DNA of 64,000 bases from an uncultured Eubacteriales bacterium (GTDB taxonomy: Bacteria; Bacillota; Clostridia; Oscillospirales; Oscillospiraceae): contig URGL01000003.1 of the NCBI GenBank assembly GCA_900547405.1, forward strand, positions 1 through 64,000, given 5' to 3'. Below are positions 8,108 through 17,176 of this stretch, piece by piece. The notes under the pieces were generated by a model. The model saw only the letters and a program-made list of their open reading frames with translations, did no database searches and had not been told where the DNA came from. Every line of letters begins with the position of its first letter. Position 1 is the stretch's first letter. A program made the translations under genes and the position numbers.

Positions 8108-9562
8108 ATGACCATAGAAGAAATTCTCGCAGGGGAATCCAAGAATGTAGAGTTCAAAGAAAACCTTCCGGAAAGAAGTATCAAATACATGAAGTCCGTA
8201 GTTGCCTTTTCCAATGGGACCGGCGGCAAAATCATTTTCGGAATTGCGGATAAAACCAGAGAAGTAATCGGCTTTGGTAAGGAAGATGTATTCAAAACCA
8301 TGGATGCCATTGCAAATGCCGTGTCGGATAGCTGTGAACCAGCCATTATACCGGATATTACTTTGCAGACCATTGATGGAAAAACTGTGATTGTGGTCGA
8401 AGTCTCCGAAGGCAGACAGCGCCCCTATTATATCAAAGCATTGGGCAGAGAAGGCGGCGTATATGTCCGTGTTGCCGGAACCACCCGCCTGGCCGACGAA
8501 TACATGATCAAAGAGCTGATGTTTGAAGGCAGCAACCGCTATTTCGATCAGGCTCTGTGTGCGGGGCTTCGCATTACGGATGCGGATATTGATGCCCTGT
8601 GTAAGGCCATGAAAGAACAGGCCATCAAGAACGCCCACAGCGAAGAGCAAAAGGTATCCATCAAAGAGGTAGGCAGGCAGCAGCTTCGCTCCTGGGGTGT
8701 GCTGATTGAGCGTGATGGGAAGGATTACCCGTCCAATGCGTATGCCATTCTGACAGGATGCGGAGCGCTCCCAGTGGCTACACAATGTGGTGTCTTCAAG
8801 GGAACAACAAAGGAAGTTTTTGTTGACCGCCGAGAATATACCGGTCCGATCTGGGAACAGATTGAGGAAGCATTTCAATTTGTATTACGAAACATTCATC
8901 TGGGTGCAACGATTGTAGGAATTTACCGCCAGGATGTTTATGAAATTCCGCCGGATGCCATCCGTGAGTTGATTATCAATGCGGCGGTGCATCGCAGCTA
9001 TCTGGATCACGGAAATATTCAAATTGCCATTTATGATGATCGGCTGGAAATCACTTCTCCGGGAAAACTCCCCATGGGACAAACGTTGGACCGCATGAAA
9101 GAGGGCTACTCTCAGATTCGGAATGAGGCTTTGGCCTATGCGTTTTCCTATATGAATCTGATTGAGCACTGGGGCAGCGGTATTCCGAGAATTATTGGGA
9201 AGGTAAAGGCCGCCGGGCTGCGGGAACCGGAGTTTATTGGCGGCGAGGTTGATCTGCGTATCAACATCTATCGCGGTGGAATCAATGATACCAACCGCCT
9301 GAATCGTGACACGAATGGTTTCAACAATGCCGATAAAGTGCCGGATAGCGCCGATAAAGTGCCGGATAGTGAACAGGAACGGCGCATTTACGAATATGTG
9401 CTGGAAAATGGTTCTGTAACAACCAATAAAGTGATGGGACTTCTGAATGTAAAGGAGCGCCGGGCACGGGTTATTTTGCAGTCGATGATTGAAAAAGAAT
9501 GGCTGAGAAAAACAGGTGCAGCGAGAAGTACCATTTATCTGAAAAATACAGAGGGAAGGTAA
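8108..9562 (+). CDS. ATP-binding protein with Schlafen/AlbA_2 DNA-binding domain
   Basis: A 484-residue protein. Residues ~5-130 form the AlbA_2 domain ('ESKNVEFKENLP...SVVAFSNGTGGKIIFGI'). Residues ~270-390 form a GHKL-type ATPase ('AIRELIINAAVHRSY...IEITSPGKLP...HWGSGIPRI'). The C-terminus is a winged helix ('GSVTTNKVMGLLNVKERRAR'). These proteins are usually treated as transcription regulators and are common in accessory regions, sometimes near defence genes. A linker at about residues 405-417 has a tandem 8-residue repeat (ADKVPDS twice), repeated in DNA at ~9330-9370. Base composition is clearly less GC-rich than its neighbours, suggesting transfer. It is monocistronic with its own terminator. 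Confidence 0.88.
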   Translation: MTIEEILAGESKNVEFKENLPERSIKYMKSVVAFSNGTGGKIIFGIADKTREVIGFGKEDVFKTMDAIANAVSDSCEPAIIPDITLQTIDGKTVIVVEVSEGRQRPYYIKALGREGGVYVRVAGTTRLADEYMIKELMFEGSNRYFDQALCAGLRITDADIDALCKAMKEQAIKNAHSEEQKVSIKEVGRQQLRSWGVLIERDGKDYPSNAYAILTGCGALPVATQCGVFKGTTKEVFVDRREYTGPIWEQIEEAFQFVLRNIHLGATIVGIYRQDVYEIPPDAIRELIINAAVHRSYLDHGNIQIAIYDDRLEITSPGKLPMGQTLDRMKEGYSQIRNEALAYAFSYMNLIEHWGSGIPRIIGKVKAAGLREPEFIGGEVDLRINIYRGGINDTNRLNRDTNGFNNADKVPDSADKVPDSEQERRIYEYVLENGSVTTNKVMGLLNVKERRARVILQSMIEKEWLRKTGAARSTIYLKNTEGR

Positions 9563-9620
9563 CGTAGCATTGGTATGCCCATCTCAATTGCTGCAATGAA
9601 ATTATAATTACGACTTCAAA

Positions 9621-9650
9621 CGCCTGTCGCACCACGCGGCAGGCGTTTCC
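9621..9650 (+). terminator. Terminator after the AlbA-type gene
   Basis: A 10-bp stem (cgcctgtcgc / gcggcaggcg, one G-T pair) with a 5-nt loop is followed by a T-rich run. Confidence 0.8.
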
Positions 9651-9661
9651 CTTTGTCACTT

Positions 9662-9695
9662 GCCCTGTATTTGATGTCAAAATCAAATACAGGGC
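9662..9695. repeat. Perfect 14-bp inverted repeat
   Basis: Arms 'gccctgtatttgat' and 'atcaaatacagggc' flank a 6-nt spacer, just outside the AlbA-gene terminator. Its 'atttgat...atcaaat' core recalls the hairpin at 1069-1101. It could be an operator, a terminator for the convergent pst operon, or an element boundary. Confidence 0.6.
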
Positions 9696-9762
9696 TGTTG
9701 AGATATACTCCTTCTTTGTGACGACGAGGTGGACAGAGGTGAGACAGCCCCTTTTTACAAGT

Positions 9763-10560
9763 TCACACCTTACCGCTCCCTGCTGCCTTGCTGATGTCCC
9801 CTACTCCGTTCAGGATCATGGTGGGCTGGTAGGCAAAAGCCTTCGGCGTGTCTCTGTCTGACACACCGGAGAGGACCAGCACCGTATCGATGCCGCTTTC
9901 CGTACCGGCAATGATGTCCGTATCCATCCGGTCACCGATGACCACCGCCTCCTCGGAGTGGCAGCCCAGCAGCCGCAGACCCGTGCGCATCATCAGCGGG
10001 TTGGGTTTTCCGCAGAAATAGGCCTGCTTGCCGGTAGCCATCTCTACCGGGGCAATAAGGGCCCGGCAGGCCGGGGCGATGCCGCACTCAATATTGCCGG
10101 ACACATCGGAGTTGGCTCCGATGAGCTTGGCACCCCCCAGCACCAGGTTCACTGCCCTGGTCAGGGTATCCAGAGAGTAGGTCCGGCCCTCGCCGATGAC
10201 CACATACTCCGGGTTCACATCATTCATGGTGATGCCCGCGTCATACAGGGCATTCAGCAGTCCCGCCTCACCGATGACAAAGGCGGAGCAGCCCGGAGCC
10301 TGGGCTTTCAAAAATTCAGCGGTGGCCAGAGCGCTGGTATAGAAGTGCTCCTCCGGCACCTTCAGTCCCATCCGTTCCAGCTTCTGGCCCAGTTCTCTGG
10401 GGGTCATGCCGCTGTTGTTGGTGAGAAACAGATAGTCCTTCTTCTCCCTCTGGAGCCACTGGATGAACTCCACCGCCCCGGGAAGCACCCGGTTGCCATG
10501 GTAGAGCACACCATCCATATCACAGATAAAGCCTTTTTTCTGATTAAAATCTATTTTCAA
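9763..10560 (-). CDS. HAD-IIA phosphatase (NagD/PNPase-like)
   Basis: A 265-residue cytoplasmic phosphatase. HAD motif I is 'FICDMDGVLYHGN', motif II 'FLTNNSG', motif III/IV 'CGKPNPLMMR...VVIGDRMDTDIIAG'; a C2 cap lies between. Length and motif order fit subclass IIA enzymes that hydrolyse small sugar or nucleotide phosphates. Translation appears to start at TTG 10558-10560, immediately after the phoU TGA, so the gene is coupled to the pst-phoU operon. A role in releasing phosphate from organic phosphates is an inference from this location. Confidence 0.88.
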   Translation of the reverse strand: MKIDFNQKKGFICDMDGVLYHGNRVLPGAVEFIQWLQREKKDYLFLTNNSGMTPRELGQKLERMGLKVPEEHFYTSALATAEFLKAQAPGCSAFVIGEAGLLNALYDAGITMNDVNPEYVVIGEGRTYSLDTLTRAVNLVLGGAKLIGANSDVSGNIECGIAPACRALIAPVEMATGKQAYFCGKPNPLMMRTGLRLLGCHSEEAVVIGDRMDTDIIAGTESGIDTVLVLSGVSDRDTPKAFAYQPTMILNGVGDISKAAGSGKV

Positions 10561-11205
10561 TCATCTTTCCCCCTTGTTGTTCAGCGCAAAGATCACCCAC
10601 TCGGCAATGTTGGTGGCATGATCGCCGATGCGCTCCAGATATTTGTTGACCAGCAGCAGGTCCGCGGCGTATTCGCCGTATTCCGGATTCTGCCGGATGA
10701 CCTCAATGAGGTCCGCTTTTACCTTGACAAAGTAGTCGTCCACAATGTCGTCATGGACAATGACGGCGTGGGCCTTTTCAATGTCTTTGTTTACATAACT
10801 ATCCACAGCATCCACCAGCATGACCATGGTCTCCGCCGCCATCTTCTTGATGTTCTCCCCCGGAAGCCGGCAGGGCACGTTGGCAATGGCAATGGTCAGC
10901 TCGGAGATATCCGCGGCGTGGTCGCCGATGCGCTCCATGTCCGTCACCATTTTCATGGCGGCGGTGATGGTCCGCAGGTCCCGGGCCACAGGCTGCTGCT
11001 GGATCAGGAGCTGGAAGCAGAGGTTTTCGATCTTCTTCTGTTCCTGGTCCACCAGGTCGTCTTCCTTCATGATCCGTTGGGCGGTCTTCACATCGTGATT
11101 CAGCAGAGCCTGGACCGCGTCCTGGATGGCCTGCTCGATCATGCTGCCCATGTGGGTCATTTCTTCCCCCAACTGCTTCAGTTGTTCGTCAAATTTCAGT
11201 CTCAT
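10561..11205 (-). CDS. phoU: Phosphate transport regulator PhoU
   Basis: A 214-residue cytoplasmic all-helical protein with two PhoU repeats. Each carries the metal-binding pattern ('DMERIGDHAADI' near residue 92, 'YLERIGDHATNIAEWV' near 195). PhoU negatively controls Pho signalling and phosphate uptake through PstB and the PhoR kinase. The start at 11205 (MRLKFDEQL) is chosen because it overlaps the pstB stop. A longer frame to 11562 is a shadow of pstB. Confidence 0.95.
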   Translation of the reverse strand: MRLKFDEQLKQLGEEMTHMGSMIEQAIQDAVQALLNHDVKTAQRIMKEDDLVDQEQKKIENLCFQLLIQQQPVARDLRTITAAMKMVTDMERIGDHAADISELTIAIANVPCRLPGENIKKMAAETMVMLVDAVDSYVNKDIEKAHAVIVHDDIVDDYFVKVKADLIEVIRQNPEYGEYAADLLLVNKYLERIGDHATNIAEWVIFALNNKGER

Positions 11206-11966
11206 CAGCCAAATCTCCCCGTGATATAGTCCTCGGTCTTCTTCTGTCTCGGATAGGAGAAGACCTGTTTTGTTTCGCCGAATTCGATCAGGTCTCCCAG
11301 CAGGAAGAAGGCGGTGTAGTCCGAAACACGGGTGGCCTGCTGCATATTGTGGGTGACCACCACCACCGTGTACTTCTTCTTCAGGGATTCCATCAGGTCC
11401 TCGATCTTCGCCGTAGAGATGGGGTCCAGAGCGGATGTGGGCTCGTCCATCAGCAGCACCTCCGGCTGGACCGCCAGAGCCCGGGCAATGCAAAGCCGCT
11501 GCTGCTGGCCGCCGGAGAGGCCCAGAGCGGACTTTTTCAGCCGGTCCTTGACTTCCTCCCAAATGGCGGCACCCTGGAGGCTCTCCTCCACAATGTCGTC
11601 CAGCTTTTCCTTGCCGCGGATGCCATGGACTCTGGGACCGTAGGCCACATTGTCGTAGATGCTCATGGGGAAGGGGTTGGGCTGCTGGAAGACCATGCCC
11701 ACCTTCTGCCGCAGGGCAATGGTATCCACATTGGGACCGTAGATTTCCTGCCCGTCCAGCAGCACCTCTCCCTCGATGCGGACACCGGGCACCAGATCGT
11801 TCATCCGGTTCAGGGTCTTCAGAAAGGTGGACTTGCCGCAGCCGGAGGGGCCGATGAAGGCGGTGACGGCTCCGGCAGGGATATCCATATTGATATTTTT
11901 CAGGGCGTGATTGGACCCATAGTACAGGTTCAGGCCCCGAACGCAGATTTTTGTTTCAGTATCCAT
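11205..11966 (-). CDS. pstB: Phosphate ABC transporter ATPase PstB
   Basis: A 253-residue ATPase that energises phosphate uptake through PstCA. Walker A is 'GPSGCGKST', the Q-loop 'VFQQPNPFP', the signature 'LSGGQQQRL', and Walker B 'VLLMDEPTSALD' with H-switch 'VVTHNMQQA'. The 'QQPNPFPMSIYDN' stretch is typical of PstB. The start ATG 11966 follows GGAG by 8 nt, right at the pstA stop. Confidence 0.97.
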   Translation of the reverse strand: MDTETKICVRGLNLYYGSNHALKNINMDIPAGAVTAFIGPSGCGKSTFLKTLNRMNDLVPGVRIEGEVLLDGQEIYGPNVDTIALRQKVGMVFQQPNPFPMSIYDNVAYGPRVHGIRGKEKLDDIVEESLQGAAIWEEVKDRLKKSALGLSGGQQQRLCIARALAVQPEVLLMDEPTSALDPISTAKIEDLMESLKKKYTVVVVTHNMQQATRVSDYTAFFLLGDLIEFGETKQVFSYPRQKKTEDYITGRFG

Positions 11967-11967
11967 C

Positions 11968-12843
11968 TTATTTTCTCCTTGTTGGGTCCAGTTTGGAGGC
12001 CAGCTTCTTCGCCGTCAGATTGATGCACAGCACCAGCACCAGCAGCACCACCGCAATACCGAAGGCCGTGGAGAAGTCGCCGTCCGCCGTGGCGCTGAGG
12101 TAGAGCTGAATGGTCAGGGTGCCGCCGGAATGGAAGATCTTTTCCAGGAGCTTGGCGAAGGTCTTTGGCAGGGCCTTGGCGCTTCCGGCGGTGAAGAGCA
12201 GGGCGGCAGACTCCCCTACGATCCGGCCGATGGCCAGGATGGCACCGGTGAGAATGCCGGGGGTTGCGCTGGGAAGCAGGACGGTGCGGATCATGTACCA
12301 CTTTCCCGCCCCCAGTCCCAAGGCACCGGACCGGTAGCTGTCCGGCACGGTTTTCAGGGCCTCCTGGGTGTTCCGGGTCAGCAGCGGCAGGACCATGAGG
12401 ATCAGGGTCAGGGCGCCTGTCAGCAGGGAGTAGCCCAGACCAAGGGTCTCACCAAAGAACATAGAGCCAAAGAGTCCGAAGATAATGGAGGGAATGCCGG
12501 AGAGGGTCTCCGTGGCAAACTCGATGGCAGACACCAGCTTGCCGGGCCGGGCGTATTCATTCAGATACACCGCCGCGCCTACACCCAGAGGGGTGGCGAT
12601 GAGCATGGTCAACACCACGATCAAAAGCGTGTTCAAAAGGTTGCCCGCAATGCCTACCGTGCCCTTCAGCACCGAGGTCACCGTGGTCAGGAACTGCCAG
12701 TTGATCACGCCGATGCCCCGGACCAACACATAGCCCAGAAGCACCGCCAGAAGGGCCACGGAAAAGAAGGCGCACAGGTAGATCGCTCCATAAGCCAGCA
12801 CGTCCGCCGGACGGGCCCGCTTTGCAGTCAGAGAGTCATTCAT
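11968..12843 (-). CDS. pstA: Phosphate ABC transporter permease PstA
   Basis: A 291-residue inner-membrane permease with six predicted helices. It has the ABC coupling loop around 'ALKTVPDSYRSGALGLGAGKW' and 'TLSGIPSIIFGLFG', characteristic of PstA. It overlaps pstC by 4 bp (ATGA) and is followed directly by pstB. Confidence 0.95.
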   Translation of the reverse strand: MNDSLTAKRARPADVLAYGAIYLCAFFSVALLAVLLGYVLVRGIGVINWQFLTTVTSVLKGTVGIAGNLLNTLLIVVLTMLIATPLGVGAAVYLNEYARPGKLVSAIEFATETLSGIPSIIFGLFGSMFFGETLGLGYSLLTGALTLILMVLPLLTRNTQEALKTVPDSYRSGALGLGAGKWYMIRTVLLPSATPGILTGAILAIGRIVGESAALLFTAGSAKALPKTFAKLLEKIFHSGGTLTIQLYLSATADGDFSTAFGIAVVLLVLVLCINLTAKKLASKLDPTRRK

Positions 12844-13766
12844 TCCTTTTCCGCTCCCTTCTTTCTCAGTTTCAGCAGCACCAGGTTCACCGCCAGGATG
12901 AAGAGGTACAATACCAGGCCCACGGTAAACAGCACCTGCCGGTGGGTGCCCTCGGCGTAGCTCATCTCACTGACCAGCTGGGTGGTGAGGAACCGGACGG
13001 AATTGAAGGGCAGGGGCAGGTTCACAGAGCCGCCGGCCACCATATTGATGGCCATGGCCTCGCCCAGGGCCCGGCCAATGCCCAGCACCACGCCGGTGAG
13101 GATACCGGATCTGGCAGCGGGGATGGTCACCCGGAACACGGTCTGCATCTTGCTGGCCCCCAGGGCCAGGGAGGCTGCCCGCATAGAGTCCGGCACCGCC
13201 CGCAACGAAGAGGCGCTGACGGAGATCACCGTAGGCAGGATCATGATCGCCAGAACTATGACGGCGCTGAGTACGTTGGCGCCGCCGGTAAACTGATGGG
13301 TGCTGCTCCCGGCAAAGACCAGCTTCTCCAGCTTATACATGGCCGGATTCAGGACCATCATGCCAACCAGTCCGTAGATGACCGAGGGAATGGCCGCCAG
13401 CAGCTCCACCGCCGGCTGGACAACCGCCGCCATCCGTCTCCCGGACACCTCCGTCAGGAATACGGCGGTCATAAGCCCTACAGGCACACCCAGCAGCACA
13501 CTGAAGGCCGTACCAACGATGGAGGACAGGATGATGTAGGCAATGCCGAACTGAGGCTCCGCCGCCGTAGGCTTCCACTTGGTGCCGAAGAGCAGCTCCG
13601 TCACGCCCACTTTGCCCAGGGCAGGCAGTCCCTTGGCGAACATATAAAAGGTGATGGCACATACCGCGAATATTGCGGCCACCGCGCATATCAAAAGGAG
13701 GGCCCGGGCCACAGCCTCCGCGGTGAAGGCTTTGTGGCCCGGATGGCCCTCGGGTACTCTGTTCAT
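12840..13766 (-). CDS. pstC: Phosphate ABC transporter permease PstC
   Basis: A 308-residue inner-membrane permease, the partner of PstA. It has 'LAAIPSVIYGLVGMMVL' and the coupling loop 'LRAVPDSMRAASLALGASKMQ' with six to seven helices. Its ATG follows the pstS stop without a gap (TAAATG), so expression is coupled to the binding protein. Confidence 0.95.
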   Translation of the reverse strand: MNRVPEGHPGHKAFTAEAVARALLLICAVAAIFAVCAITFYMFAKGLPALGKVGVTELLFGTKWKPTAAEPQFGIAYIILSSIVGTAFSVLLGVPVGLMTAVFLTEVSGRRMAAVVQPAVELLAAIPSVIYGLVGMMVLNPAMYKLEKLVFAGSSTHQFTGGANVLSAVIVLAIMILPTVISVSASSLRAVPDSMRAASLALGASKMQTVFRVTIPAARSGILTGVVLGIGRALGEAMAINMVAGGSVNLPLPFNSVRFLTTQLVSEMSYAEGTHRQVLFTVGLVLYLFILAVNLVLLKLRKKGAEKE

Positions 13767-14657
13767 TTACTGGGGCAGGATCAGGCCCAGACCGGTGATG
13801 ACAGTCTTGCCGGCATCGGAATCCACATAGCTGAACCAGGTCTTCACGGCGTCGCTCTGTGCGTCAATGGCGCCCTTGGTGGCCATAACGAAGGGACGGG
13901 ACAGGGTGTAGGAACCGGCCACAATGTTTTCCTCAGTGGGAGCCACACCATTCAGGGACAGGGCGGTAACGGTATCGTCCACCACGTCCAGGGATACGTA
14001 ACCGATGGAGCCGGGAGTGGCGGCAACCTTCGCCAGAACACCGCCGGTGGAATCCAGCTCCTGGGCGTAGGCGCACTTGTCCTCGATCTTCAGCAGCTCT
14101 TCGAAAGCGCCCCGGGTGCCGGAGCCGGCCTCACGGCCGATGACCACGATGGCCTCGTCATCGCCGCCCAGATCCTTCCAGTTGGTGGTCTTGCCGGTAT
14201 AGATGTCGCTGAGCTGCTCGGTGGTCAGATCCAGGACCTTACCGGCCTTGTTGGCAATGACGGCGATCCCGTCGATGGCCACAATGTTCTCCTCCACACC
14301 GGCAGCTTTCTCGCTGTCCTTCAGAGCCCGGGAAGAGTTGCCGATGTCGGTCTTTCCGGCGGCCACAGCCTCCAGGCCCGCGCCGGAGCCGGTATACTCA
14401 GCGGTGACGGTGACGTCCGGATACTCCTCGGAGAAGCTCTCGATCATGGCCTCGCAGAGCTTCTGCATGGAAGTGGAGCCAGCCAGAGAGACAGTACCGG
14501 AAAGGCTCTTGGGAGCCTCGGTGGTCTGCTCAGCAGTGGCAGCAGCCTCAGTGGCTGCGGCGGTGGTGGCGGCAGGCTCGCTGGTGGAGCCGCAGGCGGT
14601 CATGGTCAGCAGCGCTGCCACAGAAAGGGCAATCGCAATTGCTTTTTGGAATTTCAT
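13767..14657 (-). CDS. pstS: Phosphate-binding lipoprotein PstS
   Basis: A 296-residue extracytoplasmic phosphate-binding lipoprotein. The signal peptide ends in 'LTMTACGS' (lipid-modified Cys), then a Thr/Ala-rich linker and the PBP-like domain. Phosphate-contacting motifs are 'LAGSTSMQKL', 'GSGAGLEAVAAGKTDIGNSSR' and 'REAGSGTRGAFEEL'. The start ATG 14657 is preferred to TTG 14663 because GGAGG lies 9 nt upstream of it. It heads the pst operon. Confidence 0.95.
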   Translation of the reverse strand: MKFQKAIAIALSVAALLTMTACGSTSEPAATTAAATEAAATAEQTTEAPKSLSGTVSLAGSTSMQKLCEAMIESFSEEYPDVTVTAEYTGSGAGLEAVAAGKTDIGNSSRALKDSEKAAGVEENIVAIDGIAVIANKAGKVLDLTTEQLSDIYTGKTTNWKDLGGDDEAIVVIGREAGSGTRGAFEELLKIEDKCAYAQELDSTGGVLAKVAATPGSIGYVSLDVVDDTVTALSLNGVAPTEENIVAGSYTLSRPFVMATKGAIDAQSDAVKTWFSYVDSDAGKTVITGLGLILPQ

Positions 14658-14700
14658 TTTCAATTTCCTCCATTGATGTCTTGTTTTTGTTTACGGCCAT

Positions 14701-14776
14701 ATCTTACCCCTGCCGTGTAAAGGAGGAAATCGTAAGAAGGTAATTTCTGTGTAAAGGATTCCGAGGGTTTGTAAAA
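14701..14776 (-). promoter_or_regulatory. Putative Pho-box promoter of pstS operon
   Basis: On the minus strand the -10 TAAGAT (14701-14706) has no normal -35. Instead TTTACAC copies sit at 14715-14721 and 14749-14755, with looser TTAC repeats at about 14732, 14741 and 14772. Repeated TT(A/T)ACA boxes replacing the -35 are typical of PhoP/PhoB-activated promoters. Spacing is not perfectly regular, so this is an inference. Confidence 0.6.
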
Positions 14777-14784
14777 AGAAAAAA

Positions 14785-14909
14785 CCTTCCCCTGGGGGAA
14801 GGTGGCTCGGCGCAGCCGAGACGGATGAGGGGCAGTAGGCACTTGGTTCTTCCTACCGCCCCACTCCCGTCCCGGGCTGTGCCCGGTCCACCCTCTCGTA
14901 AGGAGAGGG
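14785..14909. repeat. Dispersed palindromic intergenic element, copy 1
   Basis: Two units face each other: a 'ccttcccc..ggggaagg' hairpin with 'ctcggcgcagccgag' and 'acggatgagggg', then the inverse of an 'accgggc..gcccggt' unit ending in a 'ccctctcgtaaggagaggg' hairpin. The same building blocks recur at several loci from 43.6 to 60.1 kb. Confidence 0.8.
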
Positions 14910-14911
14910 TT

Positions 14912-15634
14912 TTATCTGCTTTTCACCAGAGCGCGGACCTTGTCCGGCAGCCGGTCCCGGTTGACAAAGAGAACGCCTACAATGGCGTAGAGGGCTCCCA
15001 GCATGATCACGCTGATCAGCCAGTCTCCGGCCAGGATGCCCTTTCCGGCGGCACAGGTGATCAGTGTCGGCAGAGGCAGGGCCACACACAGGGCCAACAG
15101 ATAGGCCTTGGCCACAATGCCGGAATTGGCGGCGGCGTAGGGGATGATGCCGTTGGGCAGACCCGGTGCCAGCAGGACCATCACCGTCACATAGGTCCGG
15201 TTCCGGCTGACGGAGAGGACGTTCATAAGCTTTCCCAGCTTGGGATTGGTCACGGCAACGGTGTTCAGCAGCTTTTTCGCCCGCTTTCCCAGGGCAAATA
15301 CCGTCATATGGGACAGGATCCCCGCCGACAGGCACACGGCGGTGCCGATCCAGGGCCCCAGGACGATGCCCGCCACCAGCTGAATGGGAAGGGAGGGCAG
15401 AACAATCGACACCACCTGCACGAAGGACAGCAACCAAAGGAGGCAGGCGCTGTAGGCCCTCCCCTCCCCCTCAAAGCAAGCCTCCAGGGCGTTGCCGTTG
15501 CCGCTGGAAAATGCCGCCCAGACCCCAGGGGCATACAACCGGATAAGCTCCACCACCAGACCAATGGCGACCAGAATCACGAAGGCGATCACCGCCAGAG
15601 AGATGGCAGCGGATCTGCTTTGCTGTTTTTCCAC
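14912..15634 (-). CDS. TVP38/TMEM64 (DedA-like) membrane protein
   Basis: A 241-residue inner-membrane protein with about six hydrophobic segments. The VTT-domain signature is 'LPSLPIQLVAGIVLGPWIGTAVC', with 'APGLPNGIIPYAAANS' at about 165-180. The family is linked to lipid scrambling or undecaprenyl-phosphate handling, but the substrate here cannot be told. GTG 15634 is the likely start, with GGAG 8 nt upstream; the frame is open to 15667. It is monocistronic between a repeat element and the MATE terminator. Confidence 0.88.
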   Translation of the reverse strand: MEKQQSRSAAISLAVIAFVILVAIGLVVELIRLYAPGVWAAFSSGNGNALEACFEGEGRAYSACLLWLLSFVQVVSIVLPSLPIQLVAGIVLGPWIGTAVCLSAGILSHMTVFALGKRAKKLLNTVAVTNPKLGKLMNVLSVSRNRTYVTVMVLLAPGLPNGIIPYAAANSGIVAKAYLLALCVALPLPTLITCAAGKGILAGDWLISVIMLGALYAIVGVLFVNRDRLPDKVRALVKSR

Positions 15635-15702
15635 GGGCACTTCTCCTTTTTCTAAAAAAATTCGCATTATTCCCAGATTATACAGGAAAAACGGGAAAAG
15701 TC

Positions 15703-15734
15703 AAGAAAAACACATCCACCGGCAAAGCCGGTGG
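15703..15734 (-). terminator. Terminator of the MATE gene
   Basis: On the minus strand a perfect 8-bp GC stem (ccaccggc / gccggtgg) with a 3-nt loop is followed by tgtttttctt. The 100 bp between it and the MATE stop hold no clear gene. Confidence 0.8.
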
Positions 15735-15838
15735 TGCAGAGTATCGCCAATGGGCCATCCCCCCGGGGGCTTACCGCTTACTCTCAGCCGGCGATATGCG
15801 TCAGCTGGGCGGTCAGCTCCTCCAGACGCTCCCCTATG

Positions 15839-17176
15839 CTACAGTTCAAGCAGCTCCTTCTTTTTGGCTTTGTAGTAGAGGAAACCCACCAGATCCGCCA
15901 GGCCCCAGCCGATGGGAACCGACCACCAGATGCCGGTGACACCCACAGTGGGGATCGCGGACAGCAGATAGGCCAGGGCCACACGGGTCCCCAGGGAGAT
16001 GACGGTCAGAACAACGCTCATGCCCGGCTTTCCCAGGGCGCGGTAAAGCCCATAGAGCAAGAACAGGCATCCGATGCCGCAGTAAAACGCCCCCTCAATG
16101 CGAAGATACCCCACGCCTTCCAGAATGACCTCCCTCTCTCCGGCATCCACAAACAGCCCCATAAGGGGTCTGGCAAAGGCGAACACCAGCATGGATATGA
16201 CGATGCAGAAGGCCATGGAAATGCACACAGCGCTTTTGAGCCCGGCACGGATCCGCCCCCGTTCCTTCGCCCCATAGTTCTGGGCGATGTATGTGGAAAA
16301 GGCGTTGCCGAAGTCCTGCACCGGCATATAGGCAAAAGCATCGATTTTCACAGCGGCGGCAAAGGCCGCCATCACCACGGAGCCAAAGCTGTTGACAAGG
16401 CCCTGGACCATAAGGATGCCGAGGTTCATGACCGATTGCTGCACACAGGTCAGTGTAGAGAAGGAGACGATCTCACGGACCCGCTCCCGCCGCAGGAACC
16501 GGACCTTCCACAGGGAACGGGCCTGGGGGAAGCGCATCAGCGTGTAGGCGGCAATGCCGACGCCCGAAAGGTACTGGGCAATCACCGTTGCCTCCGCGGC
16601 TCCGGCCACGCCCCGGTCCAGCCCGATCACAAACCAGAGATCCAGGACAATATTCAGCAGGGCGGAAACAGCCAAAAAGGCCAGAGGAATCACGGAATTG
16701 CCGATGGCCCGCAGGAAAGAGGCAAAGTAGTTATACAGAAAAACAGCGGGAATGCCCATAAAAATGACGAGCAGGTACCGGCGCATATCCCCCCACACCT
16801 CGGCAGGGACCCGGAGAAATGCCCGCAGTCCATCCAGGCAGGCAAAGGACAGGACGTTCAGCAGCAGGGTGACCAAGGCAATAAAGAAAAAGGACGCGCA
16901 GAGATTCTCGCAAAGAGCCTTCTCATCCCGCTGGCCAAAGCGCATGGAGAACAGCGCCCCGCTGCCCATACACAGGCCAAGGATAATGGAGGTCAGGAAG
17001 GTCATCAGCGTAAAGGCAGAGCCCACGGCCGCAAGGGCGTTCCGGCCCAGGAATTGCCCCACGATCAGCGTGTCGGCAATGTTATAGCACTGCTGCAATA
17101 GATCCCCCAGGATCATGGGGATGGCAAACAGCAGCATAGACCTGGTAACAGGCCCCTTCGTCAAATCACGGTTCAT
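15839..17176 (-). CDS. MATE-family efflux transporter
   Basis: A 445-residue inner-membrane protein with twelve helices in two MATE repeats ('GPVTRSMLLFAIPMILGDLLQQCYN' start, 'FSTLTCVQQSVMNLG' second repeat). It probably exports cationic drugs or metabolites by cation antiport. Length and topology are normal. After the stop, a -1 shifted frame continues 'GERLEELTAQLTHIAG' to 15784. This could be the original C-terminal tail lost by a frameshift, but it does not affect the transport core. Confidence 0.92.
   Translation of the reverse strand: MNRDLTKGPVTRSMLLFAIPMILGDLLQQCYNIADTLIVGQFLGRNALAAVGSAFTLMTFLTSIILGLCMGSGALFSMRFGQRDEKALCENLCASFFFIALVTLLLNVLSFACLDGLRAFLRVPAEVWGDMRRYLLVIFMGIPAVFLYNYFASFLRAIGNSVIPLAFLAVSALLNIVLDLWFVIGLDRGVAGAAEATVIAQYLSGVGIAAYTLMRFPQARSLWKVRFLRRERVREIVSFSTLTCVQQSVMNLGILMVQGLVNSFGSVVMAAFAAAVKIDAFAYMPVQDFGNAFSTYIAQNYGAKERGRIRAGLKSAVCISMAFCIVISMLVFAFARPLMGLFVDAGEREVILEGVGYLRIEGAFYCGIGCLFLLYGLYRALGKPGMSVVLTVISLGTRVALAYLLSAIPTVGVTGIWWSVPIGWGLADLVGFLYYKAKKKELLEL

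Noticed and set aside
15784..15838. Short extension 'GERLEELTAQLTHIAG' after the MATE stop
   Set aside because: Could be a lost C-terminal tail in a shifted frame, but it is too short to support as a gene or proven frameshift.
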